NCBI GenBank assembly: GCA_964531225.1
Contig: CAZHDB010000013.1
Span: 1 to 34,314 of the forward strand
Direction: 5' to 3'
Source: CAZHDB01 sp964531225
GTDB lineage: Archaea > Thermoproteota > Thermoprotei_A > Sulfolobales > Desulfurococcaceae
Length of the DNA: 34,314 nt
The translations under genes were made by a program, and so were the position numbers. Shown here piece after piece: positions 22,177-30,256 of this stretch. Each line of letters opens with the position of its first letter. Within the stretch, counting starts at the first letter, position 1. The notes under the pieces are model-generated. The model saw nothing but the letters and a program-made list of their open reading frames with translations. It was not told the DNA's origin and ran no database searches.

Positions 22177-22595
22177 GTGACATAGTTTTGCCTCGTAAAA
22201 TAGGCATTCTCCTAGACACTAATATTCTCATGCTCGTAGGTAAGGGTATAGATATTTTTACACAGATAATGGAACTTCTAGATGCTAAGCCAGAATACTA
22301 TGTAATAAGCCCAGTTGTTAAAGAGCTTGAGAAAATAACTGCCCATGGAGGGATTAAGGAGAGGAAAGCTGCAAAACTAGCTCTAGAAATTGTTAAGAAA
22401 AAGTGTAGGATTATAGAAGTTCCATTATCTCCGGAAAAAACTGTCGATGATCTATTACTAGAAATCGCTTTAAAAGAAGGTTTTATAGTTGCTACTAATG
22501 ATCGCGAGTTGAGAAGAAGGCTTAGGGAAAAAGGGATTCCAGAGATCTATTTTAGAGAAGAGAAACAGTTATTAGAAGCACAAGGTGTTTATTAG
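22173..22595 (+). CDS. PIN-domain ribonuclease (Fcf1/Utp24-like)
   Basis: Small PIN nuclease of the type linked to rRNA processing in archaea and eukaryotes. Acidic residues expected for the active site: D in GILLDTNILM, E in VVKELEKITAHGG, D in KTVDDLLLEIA and D in ATNDRELRRRL. At 140 aa the length is normal for Fcf1-like archaeal proteins. There is no antitoxin beside it; the setting between aIF2-gamma and Rpo7 speaks for a housekeeping role rather than a VapC toxin. TTG 22173 overlaps the previous stop; TTG 22188 (MPRKIGILLDTN) with GAGTGA seven bases upstream is an alternative. The precise substrate is unknown. Confidence 0.88.
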   Translation: MSDIVLPRKIGILLDTNILMLVGKGIDIFTQIMELLDAKPEYYVISPVVKELEKITAHGGIKERKAAKLALEIVKKKCRIIEVPLSPEKTVDDLLLEIALKEGFIVATNDRELRRRLREKGIPEIYFREEKQLLEAQGVY

Positions 22596-22650
22596 GATAG
22601 TTATTTTTAGCCATATGTATTATATGATAATAGAGTGTGGTGTATAGAAT

Positions 22651-23211
22651 ATGTATAGGATCTATAGGCTAAGGGATGTTGTTAGAATACCGCCAGAGGA
22701 ATTTGGAAAGTCATTGAGAGAAGCAGCTTTAAAGGTTCTCAGACAAACTTATGAGGGTAGGGTTACTAGGCAATTGGGAATTATAGTTACAGTTCTAGAT
22801 GTGACACCCTCTCCTGAAGGAAAGATTATACCAGGTGATGGAGCAACATATCATGAAGCAGAATTCACAGTATTAGCCTTTAATCCATTTATGCAGGAAG
22901 TAGTAGAGGGAGAAGTAGTTACTGTTACAAGCTATGGATTATTCGTTGATCTAGGAGCTACTGATGGATTTATACATAAGTCCCAAATAGCTGATGAGCC
23001 TATAGAATATGATCCTACCAGACCTGGTCTTAGACTAACTGATACAGGTAGACTTATCGAAAGAGGCGATAGTGTTCGAGCTAGAGTCTATAATGTAGCA
23101 CTTCTTGCTGCCAAGGGTTTAAGAGTTAGTTTAACCCTAAGACAACCTTATCTTGGAAAGATTGAGTGGATTAGAAAGTTAAAGGAAACAACTGCTAAGG
23201 CGAAGAAGTAG
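22651..23211 (+). CDS. rpoE1: DNA-directed RNA polymerase subunit E' (Rpo7)
   Basis: Stalk subunit of RNA polymerase, homologue of Rpb7, which forms the stalk with subunit F and helps open-complex formation. N-terminal RNP-like domain (YRIYRLRDVVRIPPEEFG), then an S1/OB domain at about 80-165: VEGEVVTVTSYGLFVDLGAT, DGFIHKSQIAD, GDSVRARVYNVALLA. At 186 aa it is normal. ATG 22651 follows GGTG. It is separated from Spt4 by six bases, the conserved archaeal pair. Confidence 0.97.
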   Translation: MYRIYRLRDVVRIPPEEFGKSLREAALKVLRQTYEGRVTRQLGIIVTVLDVTPSPEGKIIPGDGATYHEAEFTVLAFNPFMQEVVEGEVVTVTSYGLFVDLGATDGFIHKSQIADEPIEYDPTRPGLRLTDTGRLIERGDSVRARVYNVALLAAKGLRVSLTLRQPYLGKIEWIRKLKETTAKAKK

Positions 23212-23229
23212 TTCTAGGTGATAATTAAA

Positions 23230-23442
23230 ATGCCTGCTAGAATACGGAGAAAACCGCTTAAGGCTTGCAGGAAATGCAAGGCTCTCGTTGAAAGAGATGC
23301 TGATGTATGCCCTATATGTAATTCTAGAGATTTTTCTGAAGACTGGGAAGGCGTTGTAATAATAATAGATCCTGATAGATCCGAAGTTGCAAAAATTCTT
23401 GGAATAACTAGACCTGGGAGATACGCTCTTAGGGTAAGATGA
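23230..23442 (+). CDS. spt4: Transcription elongation factor Spt4 (RpoE'')
   Basis: Zinc-binding partner of Spt5 (NusG) that increases elongation processivity. Two CxxC pairs make the zinc ribbon: CRKC and CPIC; EDWEGVVIIIDPDRSEVAKI is the typical core. The frame opens at GTG 23218, but that GTG lies inside the AGGTGAT ribosome binding site, so ATG 23230 is chosen, giving 70 aa. It follows Rpo7 in the usual archaeal order, and the next gene begins one base after its stop. Confidence 0.95.
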   Translation: MPARIRRKPLKACRKCKALVERDADVCPICNSRDFSEDWEGVVIIIDPDRSEVAKILGITRPGRYALRVR

Positions 23443-23443
23443 T

Positions 23444-23932
23444 TTGGTTAATAGTAAAATCCCTGTTTTGAGACTACCTTATTGGATGAGGAGTACTCTT
23501 TCAATTCCATTAGGTAAACTATTCATTAAAACCAAAGATCTTGTAAGGAAGAAAGATCTTTGTTTTAATATAGATTCATGCGTTGGAGATATCGTTTGTA
23601 GAGAATTTAATTCAAACATAAAGATCTTTGATGGAAAGACGAGAAGATCCTTTGAAACAAGTTATTTTAAGCACCATTTAAAGGTAGTCAATCCTAGATC
23701 TACGATATCGCTATTTTCTAAAACAATTCTTTCAACTATTAAAAATCCAATGAACATTTTTGTTGACGGCGAAGAAGATCTTCTTGTTATAGCACTGGGT
23801 CTTAACAAGTTCTTAAACAATATTGTCTATGGTCAGCCTAGGACAGGTATAGTCGTAGTTGATCTTAATTATTATTCTAGGTTAAAGTTTATTAAGATAC
23901 TTAAGACATTTAAACCAGATATGAGTGAATAA
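23444..23932 (+). CDS. GTP-dependent dephospho-CoA kinase (DUF359 family)
   Basis: Last step of archaeal coenzyme A synthesis: phosphorylates dephospho-CoA with GTP, as shown for the Thermococcus kodakarensis homologue. Family landmarks are LPYWMRSTLSIPLGKLF, CVGDIVCREF, the KIFDGKTRR motif, NPRSTISL, VDGEEDLLVIALGL and VYGQPRTGIVVVDL. At 162 aa the length is normal. TTG 23444 starts one base after the Spt4 stop. The family is commonly found beside Spt4 and eS24, as here. Sequence of the glycine after NP is altered (NPRST), which is minor. Confidence 0.88.
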   Translation: MVNSKIPVLRLPYWMRSTLSIPLGKLFIKTKDLVRKKDLCFNIDSCVGDIVCREFNSNIKIFDGKTRRSFETSYFKHHLKVVNPRSTISLFSKTILSTIKNPMNIFVDGEEDLLVIALGLNKFLNNIVYGQPRTGIVVVDLNYYSRLKFIKILKTFKPDMSE

Positions 23933-23981
23933 ACCAGTTAAGGCTAAGGATTAAACGCATAAAAATAGAGTGTGATTGAAT

Positions 23982-24323
23982 ATGGTGAAGACCATTAAGA
24001 TCGGAGATGAATATGCTGGAGAAGTTATTGAAGAGAAGTATAATCCATTAATTAAAAGAGTAGAGTTAAAGATTAGGATTAGCCATATTGGTAAAGGAAC
24101 TCCATCTAGAGGACTTGTCCGTAAGGCTATTGCCGACGCATATAATGTTGAAATTAATAGAGTTTATGTCAGGAAAATAGTCTCTGACTTTGGATGGGGA
24201 GTAACGGACATTGAAGCCCATATATATGATTCTCCGGAACGAGCTAAGTTATTTGAACCTAAGCATATTATTACGAGAAATGAAAAAGCTACTGAACTTT
24301 TAGAATTAGAGCTACAACAGTAG
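23982..24323 (+). CDS. rps24e: Small ribosomal subunit protein eS24
   Basis: Archaeal/eukaryotic 30S protein. At 113 aa from ATG 23982 it has the usual YNPLIKRVELKIRISHIGKG, TPSRGLVRKAIADAYN, VRKIVSDFGWGVTDIEAHIY and LFEPKHIITRNEKA. TTG 23976 is also in frame, but GTGAT at 23972-23976 would be the ribosome binding site for ATG 23982. It precedes eS27A, the conserved archaeal pair. Confidence 0.95.
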   Translation: MVKTIKIGDEYAGEVIEEKYNPLIKRVELKIRISHIGKGTPSRGLVRKAIADAYNVEINRVYVRKIVSDFGWGVTDIEAHIYDSPERAKLFEPKHIITRNEKATELLELELQQ

Positions 24324-24333
24324 GTGATAAAAT

Positions 24334-24504
24334 ATGGCACATGTACATAAACTTTATGAGTATGATTATGAAAAGGGTACAATAAGGCTTAAGAATAGAA
24401 AATGTCCTCGATGCGGCAGTATAATGGCTTATCATAAGAACCCTACACCAAGGTGGCATTGTGGCAAATGCGGATATACAGAATTTATTCGTAACTCAAG
24501 GTAA
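24334..24504 (+). CDS. rps27ae: Small ribosomal subunit protein eS27A
   Basis: A 56-aa zinc-ribbon 30S protein, equivalent to the ribosomal half of eukaryotic ubiquitin-S27a. It starts MAHVHKLYEYDYEKGTIRLK; the zinc site is CPRC and CGKC with RWHCGKCGYTEF between and after. ATG 24334 has TAGGTGAT six bases upstream; stop TAA is 24502-24504. It lies ten bases after eS24 and ten bases before Kae1. It is easily missed because it is so short. Confidence 0.95.
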   Translation: MAHVHKLYEYDYEKGTIRLKNRKCPRCGSIMAYHKNPTPRWHCGKCGYTEFIRNSR

Positions 24505-24514
24505 GGAAAGGGCT

Positions 24515-25543
24515 TTGGACAAAATAATTGTTTTAGGCATAGAATCTACTTCTCACACTTTTGGAGTAGGTATAGCCGCTATTATATATGGAGAGCCTAA
24601 GATACTAGTTAATGAATATTCTAAATATGTTCCGGAGAAAGGAGGCATTCATCCGAGAGAGGCTAGCCAGCATCATATGGCAAAAGCGCCTAGGGTTCTA
24701 AGAAATGCACTAAACAAGTCAGGTATTAAATTAAAGGATATTGATGCAATTGCAGTAGCGTTAGGCCCAGGCTTAGGCCCATGTCTTAGAGTGGGTGCTT
24801 CAATTGCTAGATTTATATCATCATATTACGGGAAGCCTCTTGTACCAGTTAATCATGCCGTGGCTCATATAGAGATCGGTAAACTTGTCAATAAATTGAA
24901 CGATCCACTTGTAGTTTATGTATCTGGGGGAAATACACTTGTATCAATACAAAGAAGGCGTAGATACCGCGTTCTCGGTGAAACACTTGATATACCTCTG
25001 GGTAATTTATTGGATACATTTGCTCGTGAAGTAGGACTTGCACCACCATATGTCGTTGGCGGTAAGCACCAAGTCGATATATGTGCTGAATGGGGGAATG
25101 AATTCATAGACTTACCATATACTGTTAAGGGGAATGATCTATCTTTTTCAGGTCTTTTAACTGCTGCTCTTAAGAAAGCTCGTCAAGCGCAGAATAGGAT
25201 CGAGCTTGGCAACATTTGTCTTTCACTTAGAGAGACAGCATTCAACATGCTTGTTGAAGTAGCTGAAAGAGGTCTTGCATTAACTCGTAAGAAAGAAGTT
25301 TTATTAACTGGTGGCGTAGCTGCGAACGAGTATCTTAATTTAAAACTTGATAAAATGGCTCAATTACACGGTGCAAGATTCTATACGGTGCCTAATGAAT
25401 ATGCTGGTGATAACGGTGCTATGATAGCTTGGACGGGATTACTTTTGTATCTCTACGGAGTAACAATAGATCCTCAGAAAGCATTTGTTAAGCAGAGATG
25501 GAGACTTGATGAGGTAGATCTTCCATGGATCCCGGAGAACTAG
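24515..25543 (+). CDS. kae1: tRNA threonylcarbamoyltransferase Kae1 (KEOPS)
   Basis: Catalytic subunit of the KEOPS complex, which transfers threonylcarbamoyl to A37 of ANN-decoding tRNAs (t6A). ASKHA-fold landmarks: IIVLGIESTSHTFGVG, VPEKGGIHPREASQHH, VALGPGLGPCLRVG, the metal motif NHAVAHIE, VSGGNTLV, TGGVAANEY and the metal Asp in EYAGDNGAMIAWTG. TTG 24515 gives 342 aa (MDKIIVLGIE), the normal length; the frame is open earlier but overlaps eS27A. It overlaps Bud32 by 19 bases, matching the known Kae1-Bud32 coupling. In some archaea the two are fused; here they are separate. Confidence 0.96.
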   Translation: MDKIIVLGIESTSHTFGVGIAAIIYGEPKILVNEYSKYVPEKGGIHPREASQHHMAKAPRVLRNALNKSGIKLKDIDAIAVALGPGLGPCLRVGASIARFISSYYGKPLVPVNHAVAHIEIGKLVNKLNDPLVVYVSGGNTLVSIQRRRRYRVLGETLDIPLGNLLDTFAREVGLAPPYVVGGKHQVDICAEWGNEFIDLPYTVKGNDLSFSGLLTAALKKARQAQNRIELGNICLSLRETAFNMLVEVAERGLALTRKKEVLLTGGVAANEYLNLKLDKMAQLHGARFYTVPNEYAGDNGAMIAWTGLLLYLYGVTIDPQKAFVKQRWRLDEVDLPWIPEN

Positions 25544-26205
25544 TATTTTTAACTCAGGGTGCTGAGGCAAAACTGTATTTGACCGTATTTCTTGGCTTTA
25601 AATCGATTGCTAAATATAGAATACCCAAACCATATAGGCATCCGGAGTTTGATAAGTTATTTAGATATAGGAGAACGATTATTGAAGCAAAAATTATGTC
25701 TCACTTAAGGATTCTGGGCTTAAATGTACCAGCAATATATTACGTGGATCCAGATAACGGGTTAATTATTATGGAATACATCGATGGACATAGGCTAAGT
25801 GATTGTCTGGGTGTATTAGAAAGAAGTAGTGTAATAGATTATGCTTTAAGTCTAGGCAAACAAGCAAGTATAATGCATAAAAATACCATATATCACGGAG
25901 ATCTAACTATAGCGAATACTATAGTTTCAGGAAATAAGTTGTATATAATTGATTTCGGACTATCTGGATACAGTAGGGATCTTGAGGAGTATGCTATAGA
26001 TATACATTTACTTAGTAGAAGTATTGAAGCACTATATCCTGAACTACATGATTTATTTATGGGGTACTTTTGGAAAGGCTATGCAGAAATTGCTGGCAAC
26101 GAATTCACGGTTAAACTAAAGGATAAAGTCCATGATATAAGATTAAGGGGAAGATATATCGAAGAAAGACTAAGGAGGAGGATTATGCATGAAAAATACA
26201 TGTAA
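25525..26205 (+). CDS. bud32: Kae1-associated kinase Bud32 (KEOPS)
   Basis: Small atypical protein kinase (piD261) of the KEOPS complex, whose ATPase activity supports t6A synthesis. Motifs: N-terminal TQGAEAKLYL glycine-poor loop, Lys in SIAKYRIPKPYRHPEFD, IIMEYIDGHRLSDCL, catalytic loop HGDLTIANTIV, DFGLSGYSRDLEEYAID, and the basic tail RYIEERLRRRIMHEKYM. At 226 aa the length is normal. ATG 25525 lies within the end of Kae1, with GAGGTAGATC as ribosome binding site. It overlaps the next gene by 17 bases. Confidence 0.96.
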   Translation: MDPGELVFLTQGAEAKLYLTVFLGFKSIAKYRIPKPYRHPEFDKLFRYRRTIIEAKIMSHLRILGLNVPAIYYVDPDNGLIIMEYIDGHRLSDCLGVLERSSVIDYALSLGKQASIMHKNTIYHGDLTIANTIVSGNKLYIIDFGLSGYSRDLEEYAIDIHLLSRSIEALYPELHDLFMGYFWKGYAEIAGNEFTVKLKDKVHDIRLRGRYIEERLRRRIMHEKYM

Positions 26206-26767
26206 CTATACATTATTCTTTCTAACAGATAATAAGCACAAGGTATTGGAGGTAAGCGAGATAGCTAAGAAATACAATGTATGCATAGAACAAGAACATG
26301 CTAGTAAGCTGGAGATACAATCCATGGATCTTGCAGAAATTGCTTGGTATGCTGCAGTAAATCATTATCTACATTATAGGAAGCCCGTGCTTGTTGAAGA
26401 TGCAGGCCTCTTCATCAAATCATTAAATGGCTTCCCCGGCCCATATAGTAGCTATGTGTTCAGAACCATAGGTTCTAACGGTATATTGAGACTTATGGAA
26501 GGCATAGATGATCGTGAAGCATACTTCGAATCGGTCGTTGTAATAGTTTACGAACCATATATTATAATTGAAAAGGGACGAGTATATGGCGAAATATCTA
26601 GGGAACCGAGAGGCGAAAAAGGCTTTGGCTTTGACCCAATATTTATACCTAAGGGAGAGAAGAGAACATTCGCTGAAATGGATATTGCTGAAAAGAACAA
26701 ATATAGTCATAGAGCGAAGGCTGTGTCTAAAGCACTTGAAAAACTTTTAACCCTAGTTAAAGTTTAA
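26189..26767 (+). CDS. XTP/dITP pyrophosphatase (RdgB/HAM1 family)
   Basis: Hydrolyses non-canonical purine triphosphates (XTP, dITP) to monophosphates, cleaning the nucleotide pool. Landmarks: FFLTDNKHKVLEV at the N-terminus (substrate loop), VEDAGLFIKSLNGFPGPYSS, the GEISREPRGEKGFGFDPIF stretch, and FAEMDIAEKNKYSHRAKA near the end. Length 192 aa is normal. ATG 26189 follows GGAGGAGG, inside the Bud32 end, so co-translation is likely. Association with KEOPS genes is a known archaeal pattern. Confidence 0.95.
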   Translation: MKNTCNYTLFFLTDNKHKVLEVSEIAKKYNVCIEQEHASKLEIQSMDLAEIAWYAAVNHYLHYRKPVLVEDAGLFIKSLNGFPGPYSSYVFRTIGSNGILRLMEGIDDREAYFESVVVIVYEPYIIIEKGRVYGEISREPRGEKGFGFDPIFIPKGEKRTFAEMDIAEKNKYSHRAKAVSKALEKLLTLVKV

Positions 26768-26830
26768 AATACCCTATAATATTCTTGTGTTTTTAGGGGT
26801 AAGTAGCGGGTATATGGAGAGTGTATTGGT

Positions 26831-27295
26831 ATGAATAAACGTAGGGATAAAGGTAAGTCACATTCAACAAGGCCTGCAAGGGCTGGTCCACCTAGATGGC
26901 TTAAGCTAGATATGAGTCCAGAAGATGTCGAATTGCTTGTTGTTGAACTTGCTAAGAAAGGTTATACACCATCAATGATAGGCATTATATTACGTGATCA
27001 ATTCGGTATACCTCTTGTTAAACAAGTTACTGGTAAGAAACTTATGCAGATACTTGAAGAACATGGAGTAACATTACCTGTTCCCGAGGATCTATTGTTT
27101 CTCATGAGGAAAGCTGTTAATCTTCGTAGACATCTTGAAGAACATCCAAAGGATCTTCATGCCAAGAAAGGTTTAATTGATCTAGAATCAAAGATCCATA
27201 GACTCTCAAAGTACTATAAGAGACTAGGTAAGCTTCCACCAGACTGGAGATATGATCCTGAGAAGGCTAAACTACTTGTTTCAGGTTATATGTAA
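26831..27295 (+). CDS. rps15: Small ribosomal subunit protein uS15
   Basis: Early-binding 30S protein near the central domain and intersubunit bridge B4. Archaeal/eukaryotic long form, 154 aa: N-terminal extension RPARAGPPRWLKLDMSPEDV, the GYTPSMIGIILRDQFGIPLV segment, and the S15 core with LPVPEDLLFLMRKAVNLRRH and LESKIHRLSKYYKRLGKLP. ATG 26831 has no strong box; a GGAGAGTGTATTGGT stretch precedes it. A 529-base gap follows. Confidence 0.96.
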   Translation: MNKRRDKGKSHSTRPARAGPPRWLKLDMSPEDVELLVVELAKKGYTPSMIGIILRDQFGIPLVKQVTGKKLMQILEEHGVTLPVPEDLLFLMRKAVNLRRHLEEHPKDLHAKKGLIDLESKIHRLSKYYKRLGKLPPDWRYDPEKAKLLVSGYM

Positions 27296-27824
27296 TTTTA
27301 TGATATAGGTGTACTCATCACTTCGACTCTTATCATAGCTACTGCATAAGCAGCTAAGAGTATTGACATGATCTTATTTAGTATAATACTTAAATATCGA
27401 TAGTCATTGCTCTTGATTCAGCAAGCAATGATTGTTAAAAGATCAATGGATATTTACACTCTCTTTACATTCTATGATATACTGTGATTTCTCTTGCTAT
27501 GCAGAAATCATCTATAGTAATTCCGAAGTAGGATAATACTAGATCTCTCGCCAATGTAAATATCAATAATATTATGCCAGCAACAACTATACTCAATCTC
27601 ATTGATCCTTTCCTATGCAACGACTCTAAAAGCATTATAAAGCAATAGAATAATAGAGCTTACCATTAGCATAAAACACTACAAACTAACATTAGCATAC
27701 TTTATATTAACTCGTTCATTACTATTCCTACTCGATGGAGCCTCTTATAGTAGTGCAAGTAATCATCCTTTAATAAGGTATCCATAGTTATATTTAGTAG
27801 GTTAGAAAGTTTAGGTGCTTATAC
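27296..27824. other. Long gap between uS15 and the RecJ-like gene
   Basis: No plus-strand gene. On the minus strand there is a 56-codon frame (listed separately) and a 23-codon frame, MSILLAAYAVAMIRVEVMST, from 27369 to 27298. An inverted repeat, TCATTGCT (27404-27411) and AGCAATGA (27424-27431) with a 12-base loop, lies between them. The two hydrophobic frames could be pieces of one broken membrane-protein gene. The right end has AGGTG at about 27813-27817 as ribosome binding site for the next gene. No tRNA or guide RNA was recognised. Confidence 0.4.
27465..27635 (-). CDS. Possible 56-aa single-helix membrane protein
   Basis: I do not recognise a family. The frame starts ATG CTT TTA GAG and encodes a basic N-terminus (LHRKGSMRLS), one hydrophobic segment at about 14-29 (SIVVAGIILLIFTLAR) and a polar tail ending YHRM. 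There is no clear ribosome binding site before ATG 27635; an internal Met at residue 12 is an alternative. It is on the minus strand in an otherwise plus-strand superoperon. AT-rich DNA gives such frames by chance, so conservation would be needed to call it a gene. Confidence 0.3.
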   Translation of the reverse strand: MLLESLHRKGSMRLSIVVAGIILLIFTLARDLVLSYFGITIDDFCIAREITVYHRM

Positions 27825-29012
27825 TTGAGCACAATATTATCTAATTTCGGCAAGGCCTTTGGAGATTTCTTGAGAGAATCCAAGAAATACGGTTTCATAA
27901 GAGTTATTCCATTACTTGGAATTGATTCAATTATAGCATCTTCGATAGCTCTCAAACTATTTGGAGACAATGGATATGATACTGCATTATCTCTTAAACC
28001 TTATAAAGAAGTTAATGAGCCAACATTGTTTATAGATCTAAAACCGGTTAAATGTAATGCACCATGTTTGTCAATAATATATACCTCTGGCGAACAGGGA
28101 GTCGGAGGTGAAGAGAGTAAAAAGATTATTTATACTGATTCAAGTATATCGGCCACACTAGTAAAGACTATGGAGAATTACTGGATTGTTGAATCTATTG
28201 AGAAGGTATTAGCTCTTGTCGGCGGTATTGAGAGAGGAAGGGATCAAAGTAGGGAGGGCTTCATAGGTTTAGAAAAAGAAATAGTTAATGAATTAATTAA
28301 TTCTAAGAATCTCATAGTTGATGCAGGGCTTAGGCTATGGGGCTGGAAAAGGAGAACTCTGATCGATATGTTATCAATAACTTACTCACCATACATACCC
28401 GGTATAACAGGATATAAAGATAGAGCATATGATTTAATTTCTAGACTAGGGTTTAAAGAACCTGAAAAAGTTACCGTAGGCGAACTAATATCCGATCCTA
28501 AGTACATTAAAGATCTTGTCCAGGAAATACTTTCTATACTTAAAAACATGAGTAAGAGAACGAGAAGCCCCATGGAGATTCTTGGAAGAATATACTTTAC
28601 AACATTACTAGGGCATGAAATAGATCTCATGGACTTATATGGTTTATATTTGACAATGCTTTCTCTTGGCGGTGATGCTCTCATAAACTTATTCTATTTA
28701 CCACAGGACCTAATCTTGTTTGAACAACTCCTATATCTATACGAGAAATACATTAATGATGTAGTCAAAGAGATTACTGAAAATATCCAAACATATATAG
28801 CCAATAATGGTTTACCATATATTAATGCTGGGATTGTTAAGAGACCTGAAGTATATTTAAAGATTTTATCAGAACTAGGACTATTGCCCCAGCAACCAAT
28901 AAAATTAATGAGTAAAGATGGGTACTTGTATACATCGTACTCTGAAATACTTAGAACAAATACGGAATATGAAAGACTTCTTTCCGAACAACTAGTACTG
29001 TTGAAGGGTTAG
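27825..29012 (+). CDS. RecJ/DHH-family-like protein lacking the active-site motif
   Basis: By position (uS15, this gene, Pcc1, eS1) it corresponds to the archaeal RecJ-like DHH phosphoesterase gene. The N-terminal strand-helix, RVIPLLGIDSIIASSIALKLF, aligns with the DHH motif I (hxDxDGhxSA), but the acidic residues are reduced to a single Asp and no DHH motif is visible. TLFIDLKPV would be the second strand. The C-terminal half contains IDLMDLYGLYLTMLSLGGDA and no clear DHHA1 GGGH motif. So it is probably a catalytically dead homologue, as known for Cdc45-type RecJ relatives. At 395 aa the length fits the family. TTG 27825 follows AGGTG. It could also be an unrelated protein; the assignment rests partly on synteny. 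Confidence 0.5.
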   Translation: MSTILSNFGKAFGDFLRESKKYGFIRVIPLLGIDSIIASSIALKLFGDNGYDTALSLKPYKEVNEPTLFIDLKPVKCNAPCLSIIYTSGEQGVGGEESKKIIYTDSSISATLVKTMENYWIVESIEKVLALVGGIERGRDQSREGFIGLEKEIVNELINSKNLIVDAGLRLWGWKRRTLIDMLSITYSPYIPGITGYKDRAYDLISRLGFKEPEKVTVGELISDPKYIKDLVQEILSILKNMSKRTRSPMEILGRIYFTTLLGHEIDLMDLYGLYLTMLSLGGDALINLFYLPQDLILFEQLLYLYEKYINDVVKEITENIQTYIANNGLPYINAGIVKRPEVYLKILSELGLLPQQPIKLMSKDGYLYTSYSEILRTNTEYERLLSEQLVLLKG

Positions 29013-29015
29013 ACA

Positions 29016-29270
29016 ATGAATCAATTAACATTGATACTAGAAATAAGGGCTAGACCGGAAGTAGTGGATAGCCTATACAAGACAATGCATCCCGATAATT
29101 TAATCACTCCTTCTAATATGTCTATTGATGAAGAGATTGATTTAGGGAAGGGTCTATATAGGATAACCATAAAGGTCCCGCTTAATAGTCGCTACATTAA
29201 ATCTTCAAGACAAACTCTAGATGAAATACTTGGCTTAATGACGGTTATTGAGAGGATTATGAAGCATTAA
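29016..29270 (+). CDS. pcc1: KEOPS subunit Pcc1
   Basis: Small dimerising KEOPS subunit that helps bind tRNA. At 84 aa it has the Pcc1 pattern: an N-terminal strand LTLILEIRARPEVVDSLYKT, strand YRITIKVPLNS, and the final helix SSRQTLDEILGLMTVIERI, in which SxRxTxDE-IL is the family signature. ATG 29016 begins three bases after the previous stop. It places a third KEOPS gene in the same superoperon as Kae1 and Bud32; Cgi121 is not in the window. It ends convergently five bases from TtuA. Confidence 0.8.
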   Translation: MNQLTLILEIRARPEVVDSLYKTMHPDNLITPSNMSIDEEIDLGKGLYRITIKVPLNSRYIKSSRQTLDEILGLMTVIERIMKH

Positions 29271-29275
29271 TTTTG

Positions 29276-30256
29276 TCAATATCCTTGGTAATCCATTCCT
29301 GTCAATAACTTCCTTATATAATTCCTTGTATACATTCCAAGAGGTTCTCCATGGGTCTTCTCTGTTAATTTACAATACGAACACTTAGTACCACTAGAAA
29401 TCAAACTACATATACAGCATTTCATTAATTTCTCCATGTACAACTTAGGATACTTGTCAATATTCCTGAGAAACGATCTAATGAAACTATACTTTATTCC
29501 GGGAAACTTTTCTTCAAGGATATGAATATGATTCTTAAGAACATTATTTAAAGTATTGGTTCTAGCTTCTGGGCATTTTTCCTTAACAAATTCAATATTA
29601 TTTATTAATACATATGTAAGTGTCTCTTTTTCAAAAATTTCATACAAGGGACGGATCTTTGCGGCTGCAGCCTCATTAATTTTATCAATACGCGGTACTA
29701 GCTTAGTGATTCCATCTAGGTTTTGTTGGAGGAATTCCTTCAGTATGAATGTCATAATATCGTCGAGATTATGGCCTGTTGCGACAGCATCTGCCTTCAT
29801 TTCTATAGCTACAGCGTTCATGAGGTATCGTTTAACAATGCCACATACACTACATGATGGCCTTCCAGATTTCTTAGCTAATTCAAGCACGCTCATTCCA
29901 AGAAGATCCTTTAATTCAATAATAATAAGCGGAAGATTTGTTTCTTGAACAGCTTTTTCCACGATTTTTCTACTAACTTCACTGTATTTTCCAATTCCTA
30001 AGTCTATATGTAGCACATATGGTTTAAAATGGATCTCTTTACTGAGTTTACTAAGGATCGTTAATAATGCAATGCTATCTTTTCCACCAGATACAGCTAG
30101 TAATATTTTTGAACCCTTCTTTATTAAACCGTATCTTCTGATACTACGTCTAACTTTTTCCTCAATAAATTCAGTATAATGTTTACTACATAGGTATTTT
30201 CTCGCATATTCTATCTTTTCAATAGCCTTTCTTCCACAAATACTGCATTTAGCCAT
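29276..30256 (-). CDS. tRNA 2-thiolation enzyme, TtuA/NcsA (Ctu1) family
   Basis: ATP-dependent sulfur transferase that thiolates uridine in tRNA. N-terminal zinc finger C4, C7, C23, H26 (CSIC and CSKH); PP-loop SGGKDS at 56-61; TGHNLDD at 160-166; Fe-S/catalytic cysteines C135 and C138 in CSVCG and C228 in EKCPEA; a second zinc site at the end (CCIC and CSYC). Length 326 aa is normal. In Thermus the family member TtuA makes 2-thiothymidine at position 54, and archaeal NcsA acts on position 34; the choice cannot be made here. ATG 30256 has AAGGTGAC upstream on the minus strand. It is convergent with Pcc1. Confidence 0.93.
   Translation of the reverse strand: MAKCSICGRKAIEKIEYARKYLCSKHYTEFIEEKVRRSIRRYGLIKKGSKILLAVSGGKDSIALLTILSKLSKEIHFKPYVLHIDLGIGKYSEVSRKIVEKAVQETNLPLIIIELKDLLGMSVLELAKKSGRPSCSVCGIVKRYLMNAVAIEMKADAVATGHNLDDIMTFILKEFLQQNLDGITKLVPRIDKINEAAAAKIRPLYEIFEKETLTYVLINNIEFVKEKCPEARTNTLNNVLKNHIHILEEKFPGIKYSFIRSFLRNIDKYPKLYMEKLMKCCICSLISSGTKCSYCKLTEKTHGEPLGMYTRNYIRKLLTGMDYQGY

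Noticed and set aside
22173..22595. PIN protein as a VapC toxin
   Set aside because: No antitoxin gene next to it, and the setting in a core superoperon matches the Fcf1-like housekeeping type.
27315..27330. CTTCGACTC as a possible tRNA T-loop
   Set aside because: No acceptor or anticodon stem can be drawn around it.
29556..29948. 130-codon plus-strand frame inside TtuA
   Set aside because: Antisense to the PP-loop enzyme, whose catalytic motifs are intact.
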